In this document: positions 1-5,751 of the stretch, piece by piece
Layout of the letters: each line of letters begins with the position of its first letter
Numbering within the stretch: position 1 is the first letter of the stretch
Source: an uncultured Phenylobacterium sp.
Lineage (GTDB): Bacteria; Pseudomonadota; Alphaproteobacteria; Caulobacterales; Caulobacteraceae
Assembly (NCBI GenBank): GCA_945952175.1
Contig: CAMFHW010000245.1
Coordinates: 1-6,649 of the forward strand
Direction: 5' to 3'
Length of the DNA: 6,649 bases
Translations under genes and position numbers: made by a program
The notes under the pieces: model-generated
Databases searched by the model: none
What the model was told of the DNA's origin: nothing
What the model saw: only the letters and a program-made list of their open reading frames with translations

Positions 1-49
1 TCGTTGGGCCGTGGGGAGTCGGGGCGCCACCTGCTCAGACCCCAATGAA

Positions 50-55
50 TATAAG
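50..55 (+). promoter_or_regulatory. Possible -10 element of the glpK promoter
   Basis: TATAAG sits in a locally AT-rich patch (about 44-60) of otherwise very GC-rich DNA and differs from TATAAT at one base. It would place a transcript start near 62 and give glpK a leader of about 70 bases. I see no good -35 hexamer at the usual spacing, so this is only a candidate. The DNA before it could be the tail of an upstream gene: one plus frame reads from base 1 to a TGA at 46-48. It is too short to judge. Confidence 0.2.
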
Positions 56-100
56 GTTACAAGCCGCCCCGGGCCATGTGGCGTAATGGCGCAGCTTGAT

Positions 101-112
101 CCGCCGCGGCGG
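101..112. repeat. 12-bp perfect palindrome in the glpK leader
   Basis: CCGCCGCGGCGG is its own reverse complement and lies 19 bases before the glpK start codon, just ahead of the Shine-Dalgarno. With no spacer it would not make a good RNA hairpin, so if it matters it would be as a DNA-binding site. GC-rich palindromes of this size can occur by chance in such a genome. No regulator gene is next to it. Confidence 0.35.
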
Positions 113-131
113 GAAATTTGGGGGAGACGTC

Positions 132-1631
132 ATGGCCGAACCGCTGATCCTGGCCCTGGACCAGGGGACAACCTCGACCCGCGCCATCCTGTTCGACGCC
201 AAGGGCCGTGCGCTCGCCGAGGCCGGGCGACCGCTGGAGCAGTTCTACCCGGCCGACGGCTGGGTGGAGCACGACGCCGAGGAGATCTTCCGCACAAGCG
301 TCGAGGTCCTGGCCGAGGCCATCGCCAAGGCCGGCAAGCAGGCCTCCGACATCACCGCCATCGGCGTCACCAACCAGCGCGAGACGGTGGTGATCTGGGA
401 CAAGGCCACGGGCGAGCCGATCCACAGGGCGATCGTCTGGCAGGATCGCCGAACCGCCCAGACCTGCGACCAGCTGAGGCGCGCGGGCCGCGAGGCGCGG
501 GTGACCGAGGTGACCGGCCTGTTGCTGGACCCCTATTTCTCCGGGACCAAGGTCGCCTGGCTGCTGGGCGAGGTGGCCGGCGCGCGGGCGCGCGCCCAGG
601 CGGGCGAGCTCATGATGGGCACAATGGACACCTGGGTGATCTGGAAGCTGACCGGCGGCAAGGTGCATGCGACCGACGCCACCAACGCCTCGCGCACCCT
701 GCTGTTCGACATCAAGCGCCAGGCCTGGTCGCAGGAGATGCTGGACCTGCTGGACGTGCCGGCGGCGATCCTGCCGCAGGTGCTGGATTGCGCCGACGAT
801 TACGGGACGACCGAGCCCGGCCTGTTCGGCGCGGCGATCCCGATCCGTGGCGTGGCGGGTGACCAGCAGGCGGCGCTGATGGGGCAGGGCTGCATCCAGC
901 CGGGCGAGATGAAGGCCACCTACGGCACGGGCTGCTTCATGCTGGTCAATACCGGCGAGACCCGGGCGGTCTCCCACGCCAAGCTGTTGACCACCGTGGC
1001 GGCGCGGGTCGCGGGCCGGACGACCTACGCCCTTGAAGGCTCGATCTTCATCGCCGGCGCAGCGCTGCAATGGGTCAACGAAGGCCTGGGGGTCGACGGC
1101 GGCGGCGCGGCGGTCGAGGCGATCGCGCAGACGGCCCGTGGCGATCATGGCGTGGTGATGGTCCCCGCCTTCACGGGGCTTGGCGCGCCCTGGTGGGATG
1201 CGGACGCCCGAGGCGCGATCTTCGGCATGACCCGTGACACCGGCCTGGCGGAGATCGCCCAGGCCGCCATGGACGCCTGCGCCCTGCAGACCCGCGACCT
1301 GATCGAGGCCATGCGGGCCGACGCGCCGGACGCCTTTGGCCCCTCGACGGAACTGCGGATCGACGGGGGCATGTCGCGCTCGGCCTGGTTCAGCCAGCGC
1401 CTGGCCGACCTCACGGGCATTGGTGTCGGGCGCGCGACCTATCAGGAGACCACCGCGCTCGGCGCGGCCCTGTTCGCCGGCCTGGGCGCCGGGGTCTATG
1501 CGGATGTCGAAGCCGCCGCGGCGGCGCGGCCGCCCACCGAGCCCTATGCGGCGAAGCTGGATGGGCACGGCCGCGAAGCGGCCTATGCGCGCTGGCTGGA
1601 CGCGGTCGCGCGGGTCCGGACGAACGGCTGA
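132..1631 (+). CDS. glpK: Glycerol kinase GlpK
   Basis: Cytoplasmic FGGY-family kinase that phosphorylates glycerol with ATP to sn-glycerol 3-phosphate, the entry step of glycerol use. The product is 499 residues, the usual length. The N-terminal phosphate-binding motif DQGTT is at residues 10-14. The glycerol-contacting residues known from E. coli GlpK are in place: R83-E84 within NQRET, W103, Y135 within DPYFSGTK, and D244-Q245 within GDQQAA. The nucleotide-binding signatures TYGTGCFM (263-270), PAFTGLGAP (345-353) and DGGMSRS (411-417) are also present. I chose the ATG at 132 because GGGGGAGA lies just upstream and homology begins at once. An in-frame ATG at 96 would add 12 residues without a comparable ribosome site. 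The E. coli segment that binds the sugar-transport protein IIA-Glc near the C-terminus is not recognisable. No glpF, glpD or glpR is adjacent, so the gene appears orphaned from a glp operon. Confidence 0.97.
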   Translation: MAEPLILALDQGTTSTRAILFDAKGRALAEAGRPLEQFYPADGWVEHDAEEIFRTSVEVLAEAIAKAGKQASDITAIGVTNQRETVVIWDKATGEPIHRAIVWQDRRTAQTCDQLRRAGREARVTEVTGLLLDPYFSGTKVAWLLGEVAGARARAQAGELMMGTMDTWVIWKLTGGKVHATDATNASRTLLFDIKRQAWSQEMLDLLDVPAAILPQVLDCADDYGTTEPGLFGAAIPIRGVAGDQQAALMGQGCIQPGEMKATYGTGCFMLVNTGETRAVSHAKLLTTVAARVAGRTTYALEGSIFIAGAALQWVNEGLGVDGGGAAVEAIAQTARGDHGVVMVPAFTGLGAPWWDADARGAIFGMTRDTGLAEIAQAAMDACALQTRDLIEAMRADAPDAFGPSTELRIDGGMSRSAWFSQRLADLTGIGVGRATYQETTALGAALFAGLGAGVYADVEAAAAARPPTEPYAAKLDGHGREAAYARWLDAVARVRTNG

Positions 1632-1647
1632 GCCGAAAATTGTCACC

Positions 1648-1665
1648 GCGGCCTTGCGGGGCCGC
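1648..1665 (+). other. GC-rich hairpin after glpK
   Basis: GCGGCC (1648-1653) and GGCCGC (1660-1665) form a 6-bp stem with a 6-base loop, 16 bases after the glpK stop. No T-run follows, so it is not a standard intrinsic terminator. It may stabilise the mRNA end or be chance. The following gene begins 52 bases later on the same strand with its own Shine-Dalgarno. Confidence 0.25.
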
Positions 1666-1717
1666 CCCTGCCTTCCCAGGTCAAAGTCCTGAAACTGGAC
1701 GGACGAGGAGGCGGGTC

Positions 1718-2409
1718 ATGGGCGCGGTCGAGGGATCGGTGCTGGTGGTGGGCGTGGGCGCGAGCCAGGGCCTGGGCGCGGCGATCGCGCGGAGGTTCGC
1801 GGCAGGCGGCTATCCGGTGGCGATCGCCGGGCGCAACGCGGCCAAACTGGAGGCGACGGCGGCGGAGCTGAAGGTCTCCGGCGCGAAGGTGGCCCATGTG
1901 GTCGGCGACGCCAGCGTTCGCGCGGACGCGGACCGGTTCGTGGCGGCGGCCGAGACCCTCGCGCCCCTGGCGGCCGCGGTCCACAACGCCGGCAGCAACA
2001 ATCCCACGCCGTTCCTGAAGCTGAGCGAGGCATCGTTCGAAGCCCACTGGCGCGAGCACGCGCTGGGCGGCTTTCAGACCGCCCAGGCGGCCCTCCCAGC
2101 CCTGCTGAATCGGGGCGAGGGGAGCCTGATCTTCACCGGCGCGTCAGGCAGCCTGCGCTGCGCAACCTGGGCCAGAGCCTGGCGCGCGAGTTCGGGCCAC
2201 AGAACATCCATGTCGCGCACGTGGTGATCGACGGCGGGATCGAGGGCGACCGGCTCCTGTCACGCGTGCCGCAGCTCGCCGAGCAGCGCGGGCCCGACGG
2301 CCTGCTGAACATCGACGCCATCGCCGAGGCCTACTGGACCTTGCACCACCAGCAGCGCAGCGCCTGGACCCAGGAGCTCGACCTGCGGCCCTGGGCGGAG
2401 ACCTATTAG
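1718..2409 (+). pseudogene. Short-chain dehydrogenase/reductase, disrupted by an internal deletion
   Basis: An SDR-family NAD(P)-dependent oxidoreductase split between two frames. The first frame starts at ATG 1718 after GGAGGCGGG. It encodes the Rossmann half: the nucleotide-binding glycine motif GVGASQGLG (residues 12-20), GRN (38-40), NAG (90-92) and the serine strand LIFTGASGS (137-145). After SLR (145-147, DNA to 2158) it turns into unrelated sequence and stops at 2225-2227. The second frame takes over at about 2158 with LRNLGQSLAREFG and runs to TAG 2407-2409, ending in SAWTQELDLRPW, which matches the family C-terminus. Relatives carry about 14 residues between these parts, including the catalytic lysine region, and these are missing. 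A loss of about 43 bases would explain both the gap and the frame change and would restore roughly 244 codons. The junction lies in a CTGCGCTGCGC repeat. A full-length active enzyme cannot be made as written. A sequencing or assembly error is the alternative. The substrate is unknown. Confidence 0.85.
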
Positions 2410-3449
2410 CCGACGACCACCTGGGGTGGACCAGCCTCCAGCCGCCCGACCATGGCCGCGGAGGCGAAGCCGTCGGCCCGCGCCAGCGCCAGGACCTGGT
2501 CGGCCGCCTCGGGCGCGACGGCGATCAGCAGGCCGCCGCTGGTCTGGGGATCGCAGAGCAGGTCTCGGCGCCAGGCCGGCAAGGCGTCCGCGCCTTCGAT
2601 GAAGGCGCCGTAGCTCGCCCAGTTGCGGCCCGAGGCGCCGGTGCGCACGCCCGCCTGGGCCAGGGCCTCGACACCCGGGAGCAGGGCGAGCGCGTCCGGG
2701 TCGATGCGCGCGGTGACGCCGGCGCCGCGGGCCATCTCCAGGGCGTGGCCCAGCAGGCCGAAGCCGGTGACGTCGGTCATGGCGTGGACATCCTCCCGCC
2801 CGGAGATCGCGCCGCCAAGCGTATTGAGCTGGGTGGTGGTGGCGATCATCGCCGCATAGCCGGCCGGCTCGAGCTTCTCCTGCTTGAAGGCCGCGCTGAG
2901 CACGCCGACGCCAAGGGCCTTGGTCAGGATGAGGACGTCGCCGGCGCGGCCGCCGCTGTTCTTGAGCAAGCGGTCGGGATGGACGAGGCCTAGCGCGACC
3001 AGGCCGTATATCGGCTCGACACTGTCGAGGGAGTGGCCGCCCGCCACCGGGACGCCCGCCGCCGCGCAGACCGAGGCCCCGCCGGCCAGGATCTTGCCAA
3101 TGGTGTCGGGCGACAGCTTGTCGATCGGCATGCCGACGATGGCCAGCGCCAGGATCGGCGTTCCACCCATGGCGTAGATGTCGGACAGGGCGTTGGTCGC
3201 CGCGATGCGGCCGAAGTCGAACGGGTCGTCGACCACGGGCATGAAGAAGTCGGTGGTGGCGACCAGGGCTTGGTCGTCGTTCAGCCGCCAGACCGCCGCG
3301 TCGTCGGACGTCTCGGTCCCGACCAGCAGGTTGGGGAAAGCCGCCGCGGCCGGCATCCTCGCCATGATCTCCTGCAGGACGGCCGGGGCGATCTTGCAGC
3401 CGCAGCCGCCGCCATGGGCCAGGGAGGTCAAGCGAAGGGTCTCGGTCAT
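2406..3449 (-). CDS. selD: Selenide, water dikinase (selenophosphate synthetase) SelD
   Basis: Makes selenophosphate, the activated selenium donor, from selenide and ATP, releasing AMP and phosphate in the cytoplasm. The product is 347 residues, matching the usual length. The glycine-rich N-terminus HGGGCGCK (12-19) carries the catalytic pair Cys16 and Lys19 (Cys17/Lys20 in E. coli). The metal and ATP-binding aspartates lie in SDDAAV (48-53), TTDFFMP (65-71) and TNALSD (85-90). GGHSLD, MTDVTGFGLLGH and LLCDPQTSGGLL are further hallmarks. The active site uses cysteine, not selenocysteine, and there is no in-frame TGA. The start at 3449 is supported by GGAG (3459-3456 on the minus strand), 6 bases away. 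It is divergent from selU across 62 bases, which fits a shared selenium-to-tRNA role. Its TAA overlaps the end of the broken dehydrogenase gene by 4 bases. Confidence 0.97.
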   Translation of the reverse strand: MTETLRLTSLAHGGGCGCKIAPAVLQEIMARMPAAAAFPNLLVGTETSDDAAVWRLNDDQALVATTDFFMPVVDDPFDFGRIAATNALSDIYAMGGTPILALAIVGMPIDKLSPDTIGKILAGGASVCAAAGVPVAGGHSLDSVEPIYGLVALGLVHPDRLLKNSGGRAGDVLILTKALGVGVLSAAFKQEKLEPAGYAAMIATTTQLNTLGGAISGREDVHAMTDVTGFGLLGHALEMARGAGVTARIDPDALALLPGVEALAQAGVRTGASGRNWASYGAFIEGADALPAWRRDLLCDPQTSGGLLIAVAPEAADQVLALARADGFASAAMVGRLEAGPPQVVVG

Positions 3450-3511
3450 GGCGGGCTCCAGTCTTCGGAGACCTCTTAGGACCCGGCGCGGTGTGGTGCT
3501 AGGGGAGGGGT
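3450..3511. promoter_or_regulatory. Divergent selD/selU promoter region
   Basis: These 62 bases must hold the promoters or leaders of two divergent genes unless selD or selU is read from further away, across the other gene. Each side has a clear ribosome site: GGAG (3456-3459, minus) for selD and AGGGGAGGGG (3501-3510) for selU. A small inverted repeat, GTCT-TCGG-AGAC (3461-3472), sits directly upstream of the selD ribosome site. I cannot assign convincing -35/-10 pairs. The existence of a control region follows from the layout; the exact sites are unknown. Confidence 0.5.
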
Positions 3512-4576
3512 ATGGGGATCCAACTTACCGAGGCCGTGGACGCCGCGTCGCTCGCGAGGTTCGACGCGATCATCGACGTGCGCAGCCCGGGCGAATTCGC
3601 CGAGGACCATGTGCCCGGCGCCGAGAACCTGCCGGTGCTGGATGACGTCGAACGGGCCGAGGTGGGGACGATCTATGTGCAGGAATCGCGGTTCCTGGCC
3701 CGGCGGATCGGGGCGGCCCACGTGGCCCGCAACATCGCCCGGCACCTGGAGACCGCGCTCGCGGATCGGCCGTCGAGTTTCCGGCCGCTGATCTATTGCT
3801 GGCGCGGCGGCCAGAGGTCGAACGCCATGGCCACGATCCTGTCCCAGGTCGGCTGGCCGGTGAGCGTGCTGAGCGGCGGCTACAAGACCTACCGCCGCGC
3901 GGTGCAGAGCCGGCTCTACGAGGGCGGGGCCGAGTTGCGGCTGATCCTGCTCGATGGCCACACCGGCAGCGCCAAGACGGAGATCCTGGGGCGGCTGGCG
4001 GCGAGGGGCGTACAGGTGCTGGACCTCGAGGGACTGGCCGAGCATCGCGGCTCCCTGTTTGGCGCCGTAGCGGGGCGCGGTCAGCCGAGCCAGAAACTGT
4101 TCGAGAGCCGGCTGATCCAGGCGCTGGACCGCCTGGACGCGTCGCGGCCGATCATGGTCGAGGCTGAGTCCAGCAAGATCGGCGAGCGGATGACGCCGCC
4201 GCTGGTCTGGCGCGCCATGCAGGCCGCGCCACGGATCGAGGTCGTCGCGCCCCGCGAGGCGCGCGCCGGCTATCTGGTCGGCGCCTATCGCGACATCATC
4301 GAGAACCGGGCGGAGCTCGAGGCGGCCTTCGCGCGATTGCCGGTCTATCCGGGCCAGAAGCGGCTGGAGAACTGGCGCGGGCTCGCCGACGAAGGCGCGT
4401 TCGAGGTCCTGGCCTCTGCGCTGATGGAGCACCACTATGATCCGGCCTACGACCGCTCCAGCCGCAAGGACGGGCGGACGCGGTTGGCGCGGATCGAGCT
4501 CGACGATCTCGGTGAAAGGTCGCAGGAAGCTGCGGCGGAGCAGATCGCGCGGCTCGCGCAGCCGCCGCGCGCTTGA
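3512..4576 (+). CDS. selU: tRNA 2-selenouridine synthase SelU/MnmH
   Basis: Converts 2-thiouridine to 2-selenouridine at wobble position 34 of tRNAs such as those for Lys, Glu and Gln, through a geranylated intermediate, using selenophosphate from SelD. The product is 354 residues; the E. coli enzyme is 364. The N-terminal rhodanese domain has IDVRSPGEF (21-29), PGAENLP (35-41) and the active-site loop YCWRGGQRS (95-103) with catalytic Cys96, aligned to Cys97 of E. coli. The C-terminal part is a P-loop domain: Walker A GHTGSAKT (149-156), then the family motif DLEGLAEHRGSLFG (171-184), the acidic strand MVEAES (215-220), and the tail motif HHYDPAY. ATG 3512 is preceded at once by AGGGGAGGGG. 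An AUG so close to this purine tract is the only reasonable start. Pairing with divergent selD strongly supports the call. Confidence 0.96.
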   Translation: MGIQLTEAVDAASLARFDAIIDVRSPGEFAEDHVPGAENLPVLDDVERAEVGTIYVQESRFLARRIGAAHVARNIARHLETALADRPSSFRPLIYCWRGGQRSNAMATILSQVGWPVSVLSGGYKTYRRAVQSRLYEGGAELRLILLDGHTGSAKTEILGRLAARGVQVLDLEGLAEHRGSLFGAVAGRGQPSQKLFESRLIQALDRLDASRPIMVEAESSKIGERMTPPLVWRAMQAAPRIEVVAPREARAGYLVGAYRDIIENRAELEAAFARLPVYPGQKRLENWRGLADEGAFEVLASALMEHHYDPAYDRSSRKDGRTRLARIELDDLGERSQEAAAEQIARLAQPPRA

Positions 4577-4581
4577 CCTAA

Positions 4582-4596
4582 CGTCCCCGTGGGACG
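4582..4596 (+). other. Small hairpin after selU
   Basis: CGTCCC and GGGACG form a 6-bp stem around the loop CGT, 6 bases after the selU stop. The downstream bases ACCCTAGG contain no T-run, so intrinsic termination is not supported. It could slow exonuclease decay of the selU message or act as a DNA site for the gene that follows. Confidence 0.3.
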
Positions 4597-4611
4597 ACCC
4601 TAGGCGATCAG

Positions 4612-4627
4612 TGATCACCAATGATCA
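4612..4627. promoter_or_regulatory. Operator-like inverted repeat upstream of the aldolase gene
   Basis: TGATCA-CCAA-TGATCA is an inverted repeat with 6-bp arms. The two palindromic arms lie 10 bases, one helical turn, apart. A third GATC (4606-4609) precedes them. It ends 18 bases before the aldolase start and just before that gene's ribosome site, a position where a repressor could act. No regulator can be named: the spacing does not fit the FNR pattern TTGAT-N4-ATCAA. Chance is possible. Confidence 0.3.
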
Positions 4628-4645
4628 GACGAAGGGGAGGCCGCC

Positions 4646-5416
4646 ATGGCCGATGGTTCCGTTGCGGGCATCGTCTCGCTGAAGGGCAAGGTCAGCGCCG
4701 AGGAGTGGCAGGCGCGCGTGGACCTCGCGGCGCTCTACCGGCTGGTGGCGCTGCACGGGTGGGACGACATGATCTACACCCACATCTCGGCCCGGATCCC
4801 GGGGCCGGAGCACCACTTCCTGATCAATCCCTATGGGATGTTCTTCGAGGAGATCACCGCCTCGTCGCTGGTGAAGATCGACCTCGAGGGCAACATCCTC
4901 CAGGACACGCCCTATTTCATCAATCCGGCGGGCTTCACGATCCACTCGGCGATCCATGACGCCCGCGAGGACGCCAAGTTCGTGATGCACCTGCACTCTG
5001 ACCAGGGCGTCGCGGTGGCCGCCCAGAAGGAGGGCCTGCTGCCGCTGTCGCAGCACGCGCTGATCGTGCTGCCGAGGCTGGCCTATCACGACTACGAGGG
5101 CATCGCCCTGAACCTCGACGAGCGGGAGCGGCTGGTGGCCGACATCGGTGACAAGACGCTGATGTTGCTACGCAATCATGGCACCCTGTCGGTCGGCGAG
5201 ACCGCCGCGGATTGCTGGACGGGGATGTACTACCTCGAGCGCGCCTGCAAGCAGCAGGTCATGGCGCTGTCCGCCGGCCGCGAGAACGTGCTGATCGCGC
5301 CCGAGGCCGCCCAACAGGAAGTGAAGGGCCAGGTGATGCGCGGTGTCGGCGGCGCCCTCGGCTGGGCCGGCAACCTGCGCCAGCTCGACCGTGAACTGCC
5401 GGGATACGAAGCCTAG
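4646..5416 (+). CDS. Class II aldolase/adducin-family protein
   Basis: A zinc-dependent class II aldolase fold related to L-fuculose-1-phosphate aldolase and to the head domain of adducin. The product is 256 residues. Visible family features are THISARIPG (45-53), NPYGMFFEEITASSL (61-75) with the likely acidic catalytic residue at E68 or E69, the metal-ligand pair in MHLHSD (114-119; His115 and His117), and the third histidine ligand in RNHGT (176-180; His178). The metal site is therefore complete and the protein is probably an active enzyme. The C-terminal part after about residue 210 resembles the proteobacterial adducin-like subgroup, whose substrates are mostly undetermined, so I give no symbol or reaction. 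The ATG at 4646 has AAGGGGAGG (4632-4640) upstream. It lies 69 bases after selU on the same strand. Co-transcription is possible, but no functional link to tRNA selenation is apparent. No signal peptide is seen; a cytoplasmic location is likely. Confidence 0.93.
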   Translation: MADGSVAGIVSLKGKVSAEEWQARVDLAALYRLVALHGWDDMIYTHISARIPGPEHHFLINPYGMFFEEITASSLVKIDLEGNILQDTPYFINPAGFTIHSAIHDAREDAKFVMHLHSDQGVAVAAQKEGLLPLSQHALIVLPRLAYHDYEGIALNLDERERLVADIGDKTLMLLRNHGTLSVGETAADCWTGMYYLERACKQQVMALSAGRENVLIAPEAAQQEVKGQVMRGVGGALGWAGNLRQLDRELPGYEA

Positions 5417-5433
5417 AGCCCTTTTGCGGCTCT
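5415..5433 (+). other. Hairpin at the aldolase stop codon
   Basis: AGAGCC (5415-5420) and GGCTCT (5428-5433) pair around a 7-base loop that contains TTTT. The stem begins inside the TAG stop. The T-run lies in the loop and not after the stem, so this is not a typical terminator. It is the first of five hairpins in a row down to 5606. Confidence 0.35.
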
Positions 5434-5445
5434 CGTTGGGGCGTT

Positions 5446-5494
5446 GGAGCGTGTCGGGCGCCGGGGCCGCCTGCACTTTCGGCTGACACGCTCC
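5446..5494. repeat. 10-bp perfect inverted repeat, long-loop hairpin
   Basis: GGAGCGTGTC (5446-5455) is matched exactly by GACACGCTCC (5485-5494) across a 29-base, GC-rich loop. G-T and G-C pairs could extend the inner end of the stem. A perfect 10-base match this close is unlikely by chance. The 7-base core GACACGC recurs at 5637-5643, so the left arm has an alternative partner downstream. Confidence 0.65.
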
Positions 5495-5495
5495 G

Positions 5496-5515
5496 GGCCG
5501 ATACCCGAGTCGGCC
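5496..5515. repeat. Hairpin with a GAGTC loop
   Basis: GGCCGA (5496-5501) pairs with TCGGCC (5510-5515) around an 8-base loop. It starts one base after the preceding stem, so the two could stack. The bases GAGTC at 5507-5511, overlapping the loop and second arm, fit the CcrM methyltransferase motif GANTC of alphaproteobacteria. Confidence 0.45.
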
Positions 5516-5524
5516 GATCTTGTT

Positions 5525-5550
5525 TCGGGCGCTCCGCAGCGGGCGCCCGA
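5525..5550. repeat. Strong GC-rich hairpin
   Basis: TCGGGCGC (5525-5532) pairs with GCGCCCGA (5543-5550). The stem continues inward with CCG/CGG after a single bulged T and is closed by the loop CAG. That makes 11 pairs, mostly G-C. The bases after it (TCTATTT) are a poor T-run, so termination here is doubtful; a structural role in RNA or an intergenic repeat is likelier. Confidence 0.55.
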
Positions 5551-5584
5551 TCTATTTCCAGTCGTGTTGCATTTTCAGGCCGTG

Positions 5585-5606
5585 GACCGACGAAATCGGT
5601 CTTTTT
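5585..5606 (+). terminator. Rho-independent terminator
   Basis: GACCGA (5585-5590), loop CGAAA, TCGGTC (5596-5601), followed at once by TTTTT (5602-5606). This is the textbook arrangement of an intrinsic terminator and points to the plus strand. It would end transcripts from the aldolase gene, or from a small RNA gene in between, before the adaptor gene, which therefore needs its own promoter downstream. The stem is short (6 bp), which slightly lowers certainty. Confidence 0.75.
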
Positions 5607-5715
5607 GCGGCGGTGGTCGGCCCGTATTTCGGCGCAGACACGCAAAGCCATCGTTCTGTCACTGGACGTAGCGTATCTGACACCCGTAAGAGCGCTTGAT
5701 TTCAATCCCTTGGCC

Positions 5716-5735
5716 CGCCTCCATTGATCGAGGCG
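5716..5735 (+). promoter_or_regulatory. Leader hairpin beside the adaptor ribosome site
   Basis: CGCCTC (5716-5721) and GAGGCG (5730-5735) form a 6-bp stem with an 8-base loop. It ends two bases before the GGAG (5738-5741) that serves the adaptor start. Such a position could tune translation, but no ligand or alternative pairing is evident. Confidence 0.3.
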
Positions 5736-5751
5736 ACGGAGTTCCCCGAGC

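Larger units (their letters stand above)
5446..5606 (+). ncRNA. Candidate structured small RNA or structured 3' UTR
   Basis: Four hairpins follow one another on the plus strand: 5446-5494, 5496-5515, 5525-5550 and the terminator stem 5585-5601 with its T-run. The dense stems with few unpaired gaps, no open protein frame of quality, and a terminator 190 bases past the aldolase stop fit either an independent small RNA or a processed 3' end of the aldolase mRNA. I see no promoter that decides between them and recognise no known RNA family. The 5' limit given is simply the first strong stem. Confidence 0.3.
5417..5751. other. 335-base intergenic region between the aldolase and adaptor genes
   Basis: No credible protein gene lies here. 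Apparent reading frames on both strands give arginine- and proline-rich low-complexity products without family features. The left part (5417-5606) is dense in inverted repeats and ends in an intrinsic terminator. The right part (5607-5751) should hold the promoter and leader of the adaptor gene. It contains a weak inverted repeat TGTCA (5657-5661) with TGACA (5678-5682), a TATCTG at 5674-5679, and a hairpin next to the ribosome site. None of these suffices to name a promoter. A GANTC methylation-type site (5507-5511) lies in the loop of the second stem of the 5446-5550 series. Such sites are known at some intergenic repeats of Caulobacter and relatives, so this may be a dispersed repeat unit. 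Confidence 0.6.

Noticed and set aside
11..862. 283-codon plus-strand frame overlapping the start of glpK
   Set aside because: Shifted-frame shadow of glpK; low-complexity Arg/Gly-rich translation with no domain and no good ribosome site.
57..1646. 529-codon open frame on the minus strand opposite glpK
   Set aside because: It is antisense to a certain gene, its product is rich in R, G, H and P without family motifs, and long antisense frames are expected in DNA with strong third-position G/C.
2153..2227. Programmed frameshift in the dehydrogenase gene
   Set aside because: A shift alone would not restore the missing catalytic segment, and no slippery heptamer or stimulatory structure is evident, so deletion or error is the better explanation.
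2406..3449. Selenocysteine codon or SECIS element in selD
   Set aside because: The catalytic position is an ordinary cysteine codon and there is no in-frame TGA.
3476..4621. 381-codon minus-strand frame opposite selU
   Set aside because: Covers the exact extent of a well-supported selU; the product shows no recognisable motif.
4612..4627. FNR or CRP binding site upstream of the aldolase gene
   Set aside because: The repeat does not match TTGAT-N4-ATCAA or TGTGA-N6-TCACA, so no known regulator is named.
5444..5671. 75-codon plus-strand frame inside the intergenic region
   Set aside because: It runs through several hairpins and the intrinsic terminator, lacks a ribosome site, and has no protein-like composition.
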